Positions 1-11,097 of a stretch of DNA of 64,000 nucleotides are shown piece after piece. The notes under the pieces are model-generated. The model searched no databases. It worked only from the letters and a program-made list of their open reading frames with translations, and was not told where the DNA came from. Origin of the DNA: Ustulina deusta. Its lineage: Eukaryota; Ascomycota; Sordariomycetes; Xylariales; Xylariaceae. Both the position numbers and the translations under genes were made by a program. Positions within the stretch are counted from its first letter, which is position 1, and each line of letters begins with the position of its first letter. Location: contig JAJNNX010000049.1 of assembly GCA_023159155.1 (NCBI GenBank), forward strand, positions 186,001 to 250,000. Reading direction: 5' to 3'.

Positions 1-3000
1 ATAGAATATGAGTCGGTTGATAGGCTTGCGGAAGGCACTAGAAAATAAGAAGGTAACAATGATGAAGAGACATCCGATTAGGGAGAAGACCGATCCGACT
101 CGTTCGGCGATGTTGATAGCGAGGAGAGCGTTTTGGGGGAATGTCAGGCTTTCCTTGGAAAGTATTTTGGTCGACATGGTAGGCCGGGTGTAAACGAATG
201 GCTCGGGGATATAAACGATGCTAGTTTGATGTTGTTCTCCGAGCTGGCGTGAACAACATCTGCGCCGCCAGCTAGATCAAGAGTTCATATGGGATCCGGC
301 CGTAGCGCCGAAAGGGGGCGAGTAGGTATTATTATGGAAGAATGGTCCGAAAACAGTGGCCACACAGGGTGTACTTCGTCTACCTTAGGTAACCTTCGAC
401 GCCACGTGCGCGTGGCCAGCAGCTGAGGGATATGCCTGATAGCGTCCTTCCATGGAGATATGGTATGGCAGATAGGCGAGTTGAGATGATATGCCAACAT
501 AGAGCTTGGTATATATCGTCACCGAATCAGAGCACAGCGGGCTCGACAGGACAGAGCGGCCGAGCCACTCTCACTTGCGTGGTGGACCCTTGGTAACTCG
601 CAAGTGCCGGTCGATGAGCTGTAGACGCGACAAGGGGCAAATTCAGTGCGACTAGGATGACTTGGATCGGGGGATGGGGGTGTGGTTAACAGGACGCTTG
701 GTGAGTATTGGGGCCGGAACCATCATGACGACGGCACTGCAGGGGGGGCCCTAATGAATGAATGGGGGAGTGAATGAAATCACAGCTGCACAGCACAGAC
801 ACTTCTCGAGACGCATCGGAAACAGGCCTTCTCTATGGTGGTGCTAAGTTGAAGCAACCAATGGGCGTCGTCGAGTAGATCGGGATAGACAAGGATATAT
901 TCGAACGAGGCATACATACGCCTCATCCGATGATGTGATTTGTCCATCGGTCCTGTCTTCTTCATCCGGAAGACAAATCGCCATATCATTGTTGGAGTCA
1001 AGGTGGTCGAAATATCGTGTTTCTGGCCTGGAGAACAAGACTATAGATTTCTTGAGAGGGTATATATGAATGTTTGAATAGTACTAGTAGCGATTTAGGA
1101 TAGCGTAGCCGAACCTAACCCTTTCCGGGGGCTTTACAGCCGATAGCCCAGCTCTAATTGGATAGCCCTAATGCAAAGCAAGACACTCCATCTGTTATCA
1201 GTGCCCAGCTTTGCGGGGAAGTTAGCTCATACTACCTAGGTAGTTGCTAGCTAGTCTAGGTACCTGCCCTGGTCTAGGTGCGGTGGACTATGCGTATGTC
1301 CTTCAAGGGAGTTTCGAAGAAACCATCAACAACTGCGGCTATAGTACCTATACTTGCCGCTGGTAGTTTTGGACTACGCATAACTAAACTACTAGGCTCC
1401 CCTAACTCAGACCAGGTGCTCATTTTCCACATATCAAAATATAATTCTAGGCGACAAATCTGTGCGTTTGGTACCTCGGCTTGCATATTTCTCCCGTACT
1501 ACAAACATGCGGTGAGTAACTTACCTGTAATGTGCGTACCTTAGGTAAGCAGGTCTGTTAAATCGTAAGCACTGATTGCTTGTGCACGGGCAACCATGAC
1601 CATAGCCCTCGACGATTTCAAATGCGCAACTACCTAGGTAGGTCTAGCGTGGCAAACGCACGTCTGTGCGCCTAGGTATCTGTTTACACTAGCGTACACT
1701 GCAGATCCGGGCATATGGAGATGGGATTGAGGGAAGTACTACCTAAGGTTACTACAATTGCAATAATCTCAGGCACCAACATGGAGAGAAATTGCAGATC
1801 TACACTGCCTGCATTACTCGACTCATTCCCCCGGCGAAACAACTGCGCACCCATCCTCTATGGCAGATACCATTCAGCTAACGTCGACGCATAACCCCCA
1901 CCGCCTCTCTCCCGACCTGGTCTCGGGGATTTCTCCGTTGGGTAGTGGAGACGGCGTGAGATCTGGGGTGAGAATTACGTGCGCTCTTCTGCTCTCGACT
2001 CTGATTCGCCCGCCACCCCCCTCATCTGGGCAGGTGTTACAGACAAGAAACGGGGACGACAACTGCCGAGCGGCCTTCGGTACCGAAAGAAGAAGAGTGT
2101 GTTACGGGTATCTCAATGCAGTGCGAGGTATCATGGCTCTTCCCACCCGGCTGCCTCTAAACAGCATGAAACAAACACGAGAGTAGAGAATAGGGTTCCT
2201 CCCGCGAAAAGTGCACGTCGGAAGTGTACATTTTCAACTTTCACTGGCCCTATCCGAATAGCTTCATCCTTACCCATGTAAGAGAGGGTCCAATACGCAA
2301 TGAAATCTGTAGGACACAATGTGAATCGGCCAGATCGTTCACACTAGGCAATGCATTGGTTCACGGTCGCCAGATCACTCAGCCACTTCAGATCAATATT
2401 TGTCGAGGCTTACACTGCCTAATCGTAGAATGCAAAAGTCATGCAGGCTAGGTTGGTTATATCCAATCACTTGTCCTGCATTAACGAGACAAAACTGTGT
2501 TCCCATAATACATGCTCCAGACGCCTCACCGACCTCCTTTCTATAATTATGCATCCTAATACGGCCCCGAGAAAGTGTCGACAGCTGAAAGCCTCACGCC
2601 CTTAATATATGTAGGGACCCTTATAGTATCGGGATGTGTGTCACTGATGGTACCTCAACCCTGAGTGACACGTCTACGGAACGAGACGCATGACAGTGAA
2701 CTGGCATTCAGCATATAAGATGTATATGACTCTAGGAGAGGAAAAATATCGCATACAACGTGAAAGAAAACCAATGCGCTGAAAATCCCATCTCCCACAC
2801 TGGCCCGTGTCATGTAGCTAACCTAGCTTCAACCACTTGCTTGATCGCCAGTCGATCACCCAACGTGCGCATAAACATCGTTCCATATTCGGGCAAACGG
2901 AGTTGATATTTAAACGTAAGCACCATCTGATCACTGAGAGAAATATATTAATGCATGATCGTGTTTTAGTGCATATCTCGCACGAGGAGGAGATGATACG

Positions 3001-3022
3001 ACCAAACTTACTCCCCGAGTTA
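1..3022. other. Gene-free stretch, left edge
   Basis: No reading frame here shows a recognisable domain or a convincing spliced structure; open frames are about 110 codons or shorter and lie on both strands. The stretch carries several copies of the CTAGGTA-type word, for example around 1235-1262 and 1630-1680. It flanks the downstream end of the PKS remnant. Confidence 0.6.
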
Positions 3023-4600
3023 TTAGTTGTCGGTACTCTCTGGCGGATCTAATTTTCCAGCGACAAATTCATTCAGCGTCTCAAGAGACTGATGGGAACT
3101 GACGATATCCAGAAAAGACACGTCAACTTTAAAAGCCGTCCAAAACCACATCCGAAATTCAAGCGATCATGCTGTCAACCCCATAATCCAACAGCGGCTT
3201 TCCGCTATCAATTTGATCTGGTTTGACCAACATTAGATTTGAGAACTGTTTTGTTGCAACTCGTAGCACGGCATCCGTTAATGACGTAGCATTGACCTCG
3301 GCGGCCATGGCACTGGCCACACTGGCCGGGAGACCTCGCAACCAATGTGCGACCGGCAGCTGGCTAACTTCCGGACTGTCCGTAGTATCTCCATCACTAG
3401 ATCGCGAATGACCTTGAAAGGCAAACGCAATAAGGCTCGCGCGGGAGTCTTGCATTGTGCCGTGGCTTACATCGAACCCTTTAGCCCGTAGCTCGCGGAT
3501 TCGGAAGGGCTCCAATCCCGTAAGGATGTGAGATGATTCCGGATCTCGACCTCGTATCTCAATTACTTCGAGAAACTCGTCTTCGCTCAGCGGCTGGATG
3601 CCTCGACGCAACAAGAGCGCCTCGATCTTAGGGTTCTCGTGCAGGTAGCCGACCTCCGATAATTATCATGCCTAAGCCAACTGACACAGCTGGTTTGCCT
3701 TGAGTGCGACGCCAGTGCGCGAAAGCATCGAGAAATGCATTAGCAGCACAGTAGTTACTTTCTGTCGCAGTGCCTACGCTTCTGGATACCGATGAAGTGA
3801 GCAGGGAAAAGTCCAGACCCTCGTCGTGATCATGTTCCTCGAGCGCGCGCGATGGAGATTCCAGGCGCCCGCTAAGACCGTCCGAGGAAGACAAAATGCC
3901 GGGCGCCTCGTACCAGCATCCAGCGACAAAGGCTCCGACCTAGCCCTCCTAGACATCCTACAAGTAGGTAAACCCTGCTGGGGCTGAATACTGCCAAGTA
4001 TTTCGACGGAGAGACCTGGATAACTTTTGTCAGTATTCAAAATTGGCGGGCAGGATAAAGTAGGGCTCACAAGTATGATTGATCCCCGAAAGACACGACG
4101 ACCTTGCCAATCCTGTCTTTCAAGGAAAAGCAGCGGTACGCTTGGCCAATCTCCGATACATCGAACGTCGCGATTGGGCTTGGCTTAATCTCGCCGACGC
4201 GACACATTTGAAGTACCTCTTTCAAAAGACTGGATAGAAAAGTTAGTCTACCCTCTCTCCGATATTGCAGGTGTATGAGATGGACCGGCACTTACTTAGA
4301 CAACATGTCACGATATGATGGGTGTTCATGATAGAACAGTTCATCTAAGTCAAACGCTATAAAAGCAGCATTCCGAGAGAAGATACTCATGTCCAGCTTG
4401 CCCGCGTCGACAAGTTCACGTTTACCTACTTCCACAAATGTCTTTGGCATTGAGACTGACTGCCTTCACGGAAATATCTACGAAACCCGCTGGAATACGC
4501 GTTTGGGGCTCCCGCAACTGCTGAAAATGTATCGGGCTCCTTTGTCTTTACATCTGTATTTTCTCGGGCAATTCCTATAGAGTACAACACAGACCAAGAG
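3023..4600 (-). pseudogene. Highly reducing polyketide synthase remnant (ER-KR-ACP part)
   Basis: This is the C-terminal third of a fungal highly reducing PKS in decay. Read on the minus strand it shows the start of an enoyl reductase (VDISVKAVSLNAKD, about 4450-4500), then a later ER segment (FVEVGKRELVDAGKLDM, about 4385-4440) joined out of frame. An apparently intact intron follows at 4230-4295 (GTAAGT..CCAG), then the ER end (GKVVVSF). A shortened ketoreductase keeps SNYCAANAF with its Tyr and Asn, and a carrier domain keeps the pantetheine serine in YGVDSM. The ketosynthase, acyltransferase and dehydratase regions are absent upstream, and the KR Rossmann region is mostly lost. Small frameshifts lie near 3842-3851, 3658-3667 and 3158-3163. 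A complete synthase would have over 2,000 residues, so no working product is expected. The upstream edge (about 4600) is approximate. The family call is firm; the metabolite is unknown. Confidence 0.85.
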
Positions 4601-4660
4601 ATCTCTTGTGATTTCTTCTTGAATTGTAATAGCCGTGGGTCCTCGATATAAGAAATCAAT

Positions 4661-6667
4661 ATGAGCCCCAACCCATCTCCGACAACAGCAGATATCCCTT
4701 TACGGGCAGTTGTCGAAGGCGAAGTCAACATAGACGAAAAGACCAATGCCAGAGATGCAACACCCGCCCGCTCTGGTCACGATGCCAACATACATGGGCC
4801 CCGTGTATACTTCATTGCGTGTTCGTAAGCTAGCTTTGCTCACATTCTCCAAGTACAGAGCTCACATAACGCAGATTGGCGGTGATGGTGTTTCTTGTCG
4901 TGCTTGAAATATTACCCATTGTCCCTGCGGCTTTAGTGGCCGTTTCCAACGATATTGGCGGTTTTAATGAGCTGAGTTGGGCTATATCAAGTTATCTTTT
5001 GGGGCGAGTTGGTTCGAACTATCCTAGGCCCTTCTTGTCATAACTTACAGTTAACCCTTCGCCTAGGAGTCATGGTAATATTCGCAAAATTAAGCGACAT
5101 AGTCGGAAGAAAGCTTATATTCACGATTTCCATCGTCATCTCTGTTATATTCTCAGGATTGTGTGGTGCCTCGCAAACCCTTACTCAGCTGTACGTTATA
5201 TGAAAGAAGCCGACCTTTTCGCTAGTATCGTGTGGGGAGAGCTAAGATCAAGAACAGTATTGTATTTCGAGCCTTTCAAGGCGTTGGGGGTGGTGGTGGT
5301 GGTGCTTATTCTCTTAGCACCGTGATTCTCACTGAGCTCGTCCCACCTGCAAAGCTAGCGAAAGCGACAGCGCAGCTGTCCCTGTTAACAACGTTGGCGA
5401 ATACTCCCGGGCCTATCATTGGAGGTGCTATTAGTAGAGACACGACTTGGCGTTGGATTTTTTTTAATTAAGTGCGCTACACAGTCCGGCTCCCGCCCGG
5501 AGACTAAGCTAATAGAATAGTGCTCCTATTGCGGCAGCAGCCCTTGTTGCCGCGGTTACTGCCATACCGAAAGGCTTCCCGAATCACAAAAAGTCGCCTC
5601 AACGATCTAGACCAGGTGACTTGCCGTCATTATCACCTTCTCTTGCCAGACTTGACTTAGGTGGCGTCATTCTACTATTAATTGCCACAGTGTCACGGGT
5701 TGCTGGCTTTGAAGAGGCGGGCTCGAGATTTCCTTGGAGATCTCCCTATGTTATTACCCTGCTTGTTATCTCTGGCCTATGCTGGATCGCGCTGATAATC
5801 TGGGAGCGTCATCTCACGCTATCTGATGACACCCGTGAGCCCCTTTTACCCTGGAGATTTTTCACAAATCGCGCAATGCTAGGAATCTTGATGTCAGTAT
5901 TCCCTCTCCCCTTTCCCCGGAGGAGGAAATTTCCCTTCTGTCTAGAAAGTACTAGTTTATTCTAAAATCGAGCAGGGTTTTCTTCTTGCTCGGAGGGCCC
6001 CTTGTCGTCACTTTATATCAGATCCCGCAAGTTTTCGGGTTAGTGTATGGACTTTCAGATCTAGACGCTGGCATTAGAGTAGTCCCATTCACAGCTCTGT
6101 GGTCGGTTGGGCTAATAGTCGCGCCGACACTTGCCGGAAGATTGAAGGTACCGCCAATATATATTATACTGGTAGGCTGTGTTATCCAAGTGATCGCCTT
6201 CTCGCTACTCGGAACTCTTCCAATCTCCACAGAAATCCCTCCTCAGATATATGCTTATGAGGTGATTGCTGGATTGGGATGTGGCCTAGTGTTCCCACTA
6301 TTGTTTGTCATGACCCCTTTCGTCAATGAGGGCCGAGATAGAGGTATGGTTATTACCCCTGATTACAGACTTCGCTAATTATTCAGCTGTGGCAATGGCT
6401 GCCGAAGGACAATTCCAGGTTATGGGAAGTGCCGTCTTGTTATCGGTCGCAACGGCGATCTTCAACGGCTATACTCGGTCACGCCTGGAGTCGCTACTAG
6501 GGACCATGGGGTCTGATTCATTTCTCAATCTGGGAAATGTGCTTCCTTCATTGTCGACCTGTCTGCAGCAAGAGGTCAGATTGACACTCGCTGAAGGATA
6601 TAATCGGCAATCATTAGTTCTCGCAGTCGCCGCTGGGGCCCAAGTTCCCTTCACGTTTCTTCTCTGA
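4661..6667 (+). CDS. MFS drug:H+ antiporter (DHA14-like), one apparent 1-nt frameshift
   Basis: Multi-span transporter of the 14-helix drug/H+ antiporter type, which exports small molecules across the plasma membrane using the proton gradient. I infer seven exons, with introns at 4825-4874, 5012-5066, 5191-5257, 5472-5520, 5893-5975, 6344-6386. Recognisable parts are the first helix (LAVMVFLVVLEI), the loop motif KLSDIVGRKL, FRAFQGVGGGG, PGPIIGGAI (motif C type) and GIRVVPF. All junctions keep frame except one: exon 4 ends in a run of eight T (5458-5465) that brings in a TAA. A run of seven would read WIFLIN and match the phase of the intron at 5472. So it is either a very recent mutation or a sequence error. 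The start at 4661 gives an in-frame acidic N-terminal tail of about 50 residues. Its head-to-head position beside the PKS remnant suggests it once exported that product, which is inference. Confidence 0.8.
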
Positions 6668-9011
6668 GGGCGAAAACAAATTACTGTTTAATGGGCCTGT
6701 TCGAGGTTGTTAGGGTGACGCCATGGGGATATGTGGCTTTAGACTTTAGCTACTGAAGTGGGCAACTGTAAATAATCGTTCGCGGTTGGTCTCAATATAA
6801 TAATGCCCATATACTAGGAGATAGGCTGAACCTACACTTCCTAATATATTCAAGCTCCTTGGACTTCGGGAGACTCTCGCTATGCCTTCATTCACGGTAT
6901 CTCAGTTAGTTGTTCGTTGAATTCGTTGAATTCTATCGTGTTCTATTCTTACCGCCGAGTTCCCTATTCAATTGACTCTATATTGGACTTGGCAGTGTGA
7001 GTTATGGCCTCAACACCTTCACCTGCGACGGGACATTGCTATATGACCAATCAACAGTTTTCATCCCAGTTGTTATAACAGATAGAAGGAAAGATAAAGA
7101 GTGAGTGTGTATCTTATTGCCGAGGAGGAGCGGTCATTACGAGATTTGAGCAGAATATTGGGACTTCCAACACGCACAGAGGCAATCGGCTCTCGGCTTA
7201 GCCAACAGAAGACTCATAGTAACCCCAGGTGTACACAACAGCGCCAAGAGCGTAGTAAAGTGCTGCATCAGTACCCAAACATATATGCTGTATAACCAGA
7301 ATTACTGTCCTCTTGTTGAGGCCCGTGAAATTAATTGTCATTATCCCAGTCAGAAACCGCCACGTCCTGGTCAACCACCGCTTTCCGTGTCCCCATCTCG
7401 AGGCAGAGATCATCATTAAGGTCGGCCGGTCTTACAGATATTCCAGTCGGCATCTGAATAGCAGCGTGCTATCGGGATGGGCCTGATGGAGCCCGAGCTC
7501 TGGCTGCGCCACCACCATGTTCTGAGCCGGGGTTTTCCGTTATGCTCCATGAGCTGGAATAGCAGGAGGAGAGTGCTGGGGGGGATCTTCAGTTTATCGC
7601 GCCAGTAATGTTGGTCTCACTTGGTATGCTAGGTAGTACCTAGGTACAGCAACAAATATTGTGTCGCGTAATAGCTATACCCGCCAGAATCGTGTGGTCC
7701 TGCATTTAGCCCCCCCTATCTAGTTCGTAAATAGATCTTATGCCGTTACTTTCAAGCTCTGGATTCTCCTCCCCCAGCATGAACTGTCAGACGCGCCTCG
7801 TTGAAGTGAGCACCATCATCTGCGTGCTAGCAAGGCAAGACTTCGCGACACTAACTGAAGTTGCTATAGCAGGGATCTCCACGTTATAGACAAGGTATTC
7901 CCGAGCCAGAGCACGCCAACACGGAGCAAGGTCTCCACAACTCAGCGCCGAGGACGTCGAAGTTGCCTGCCTCTATTCAGTATATCCTCCACAACGCGGG
8001 TGTGACCGTGCCAGACCGCCTGTATGAGTGGGGGTTTCCAGCCGCTGCTATCGGCCGCGTCTGGTCTAATGTCGTCCGTCTCTCCCGAGAAGTAGCTTTA
8101 CTACTACCTGAGGCAGCGCGAAATATATCTTCAATAATGTTCTAATTTTTAAGGGATTTCGCTAAGAAGTAAATAATAAACTCCATGCTATGCTTTGCTG
8201 AAATACTACTTCTTTAGTGTCAAGAGGGCGCTAGAGCTAGCTGTAGATTTTTGTTTTCATCAATTGCTATCGTTTCTGTATTCGCGTAATAATAATCTGT
8301 CTGCATATTCGAGGCCCTCGTGCTATAATATGTAGTCACTCTTTAGGGTTTCCAACCCATTCCCTTTCAAGGGCGCCAGATGTAATGCATAAACGTATTG
8401 GGAACAAACATCTTTTGGTTCAAATGGCAGCACGGCCTTCAACAAGGTTTGGTGTTCTTTGCCTCGCGGGATAGATTGATTAGTCATCTCCTCCAGCGAT
8501 AATAACTCCTAGGCTTTCAGCGCAGAGTGACTGACTGCCCGTCACCCCGACGAACGACGCAATTCTTACGCCGACACTTTGGATAATACGCCCAGCCTAT
8601 GTCATTGAAACGCAGATAGAGGAACTGATAATCCGTAGCCGAAACCCTCGGTCCCCAGACTGGTTGAAGACGAGACTGCATCTTTTTTCCAATGGCGAAT
8701 TCCGCCGTCTTCATCAAATCGGCTCGCGATTATCATCTTCTCAAGGGATGCCTTTGGCGCAAAAAAAAAAAAAAAAAAAGGATGATCAAGAGCGAGAAAC
8801 AGTAAAACTTAACGGCGCGTCTCTCCAAAAACCGAAGTCTCCCCGGCTACAGGCCGTGGAGATGGATAATTTGGCTATTACAGTCAACAGATAAAAAAGC
8901 GACGGGGCGTCTAGAGCCGAGCCTAATGGGCAGGTAATTAATATCATTCTCGAAAGCGCCGTAATAATTAGATCCTACTTTGATCAGCTAATACCCAGGA
9001 GGTCGAAGCAA

Positions 9012-9042
<31 letters not shown>

Positions 9043-9185
9043 GCAGTTTGTCCAGTCTCACTCACAGACTCCCAGTGGTCTGTTCCGTTAATACTTGCTC
9101 GATACCTATATTTTCTCGTAGCTCCATCCATTGATTTCTCCTTGCAAGTTATTATTAATACATACAGAACAACCGACGTGGTCAA
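6668..9185. other. Intergenic, with homopolymers and one short hydrophobic ORF
   Basis: No supported gene. An ATG-started 72-codon frame at 7198-7416 on the minus strand has a hydrophobic centre (TVILVIQHICLGT) but matches no family I recognise; it may be a fragment or chance. CTAGGTA-type words lie near 7630-7650. A poly-A run (about 8761-8779) and a 29-nt poly-C run (9013-9041) lie near the end of the GH1 gene. Confidence 0.5.
9013..9041. repeat. Poly-C homopolymer, 29 nt
   Basis: An uninterrupted run of 29 C, about 145 bp past the stop codon of the GH1 gene and on the 3' side of it. On the strand of that gene it is poly-G. Length is likely to vary between isolates and between reads. Confidence 0.9.
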
Positions 9186-11097
9186 TCAAGACGGCCGCCT
9201 CGCCCCCACGAAGTCGACGAGGTCGAAGAAGCTTTTCTTGTAAACGCGCTCCTGCGTGGTCCGGTTCAAGACCTGCAGGCCGAACTGCTGCGCGTAGTCG
9301 CCGAATTCCCAGTTGTCGACCCAGGACCAGGCCAGGGCGCCCATCACGTGCACCCCGTCCTCGTGGATGGACCTGAGGATTTCCGACAGGAAGGAGAGGT
9401 AGTAGGTGCTGCGCGGGGTGTCGAATAACTGGTCCGGCAGCGCCTTGTCGGCTTCGCTGAACACGGGGAATCCGAACTCGGTCACGAACACGGGGCGGCG
9501 GAAGGTGTTCCAGAGATAGTGCAGATACTCGCGCAGATACGTTGGCGTCGTGTATACGTAGCTATGGGAGCGATACCCGATGCTCCAGCCATACACATTC
9601 TTCGTCTCCTGCACGACGCACACAGGCCACAGGGTATTCCCCGCCGAGCGATTAGCCGCGCAAGCGCCGATTCCTCCAGCCGGCTGGGACACGACCGTCG
9701 CGGTGTAGGGGTCGATGCCAAAAAAGTCGGATGTGTTAGCTATATACAGCAGCTCCTTTGTGTCGAGGGGTCTCGCACCCGGCAGTGTTTTCAGCACGGA
9801 ATCCGGGTATTGCTGTCCGAGGAAGATGGGATTCGCAAAAAGGCCCAGGTAGAGCTCCTGGAACCGATTGGCGGCTTCGATGTCGCTGGGGTTTTTAGGG
9901 TCCCGAGGAACTCCGAAGTTGTCATTGAACTTGATGCCCATCTTCCCAGTCGCCCGCAGTACGTCGTGGTAGAAATGGTACACCTGCGCGTGCGCATGCA
10001 CAACGTTGTCGGCCCCGGCAAAATTGAACGAGAAGAGGAAGGGCTCGTTAAAAGTCACCCATATCGGCACTCGATCGGCGTAGTGGGCGAGAACAATCTT
10101 AGCGTAGTTGACAAAGGCGTCTACAAAGGTCTCGTTCTGATAGCCCGCGTTCCCGGTACCAAGATCTGGCTTCGCCGTAAAGTTTTCGCTGGATACGAAT
10201 ACCCACGGACTATCGAAATGGAACAGCGTCACGATTGGCTGCATACCGGCATCGAGAATGGTATCGATCAGATCGTCGTAGTGATCGATCGCCTCCTGGT
10301 TCACCGGCGTGCCAGGCAATGCGAACGGCAGAATTCGCGCCCACGGAATGGAAAAGCTGTAGTACTCGACTCCCATGGCGGCTAGGCGCTGGACATCCTG
10401 CTTGTATAGGAAGTAATTTTCGGCCGTCACGTAATTCGTGGACTGAGCAGAGCCCGCGACCTTTTCCAGGATAGTAGGACCTCGCCCTTCGAGGGCCACT
10501 GCGCCTTCTACCTGAGCAGCGCTTCCGGCAACGCCAAATATGAAGTCATCGGGGAAGCTGTAGCAATCTGTTGGCCCAAAATAGTCCCTTGGAGGCAGAA
10601 CCAGCTCACTGCTGGGAATAGGGGTGGGGCGAACAGTCGTTGAATACAGCCCGGCTGTCGTGTAGTCCTCAAGCTCGACATTGTGCCACTGCGAAGACCA
10701 TGCGGCTTGCCCATAGGGGTCGTCTGTGTCTGTGGCATTAATCGCAGTGTGCTCGGGCAGGTAATTACCCCAGGTGGTGGTCACTGGGGTCGTGGCAAGG
10801 TGCTTGACGGCCTCGGAATAGGGCGGTGCATATGTCTGAGTTGCGGTTGGAGCAGGCACTGAAGTCGCATACCTGGGTTCCGTTAGCCGGCTACCGCACA
10901 TGCAGCGAAGGACGCGAATAAGATGCCTACCGGACAGTCTCATTCAAGGTAAACAAGAATGACTGAAAGTGGTACGAGGGCGAGGTGGCTGGCAGTGTAC
11001 ACTGCGGACGGTCAGTGTAACCGGTCGTCGTCACGAACAATTGCTGTGCCCGCGCAACTGCAGTGACCAGGGGAATACTAGCTAAGGAAGCCCTCAT
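9186..11097 (-). CDS. Secreted GH1 beta-glucosidase-like protein
   Basis: Glycoside hydrolase family 1 protein predicted to release glucose from beta-glucosides outside the cell. It has two exons with an intron at 10873-10930 (GTAGGC..CCAG), giving about 617 residues. The ATG at 11097 starts a signal peptide ending near ARA-QQ (residues 1-19). A Thr/Pro/Ser-rich extension of roughly 130 residues follows, before the catalytic domain begins near YSFPDDFIFGVAGSAAQVEGA. The acid/base glutamate is in WVTFNEPF (about E332). The presumed nucleophile is in VTEFGFP (about E521), where most GH1 enzymes have TENG. An aromatic-rich ALAWSWVDNWEFGDYAQQFGL segment near the end is typical of the family. The substrate is not readable from sequence. 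It stands alone, in the same orientation as the glycogenin gene upstream. Confidence 0.9.

Noticed and set aside
4426..4746. 106-codon minus-strand frame over the PKS remnant's upstream end
   Set aside because: Its first part is antisense to the MFS first exon and its last part is in the wrong frame for the enoyl reductase; it is not a gene.
9519..10385. 288-codon plus-strand frame
   Set aside because: It lies antisense to the GH1 catalytic domain, whose motifs are unmistakable; it is a shadow with no domain of its own.
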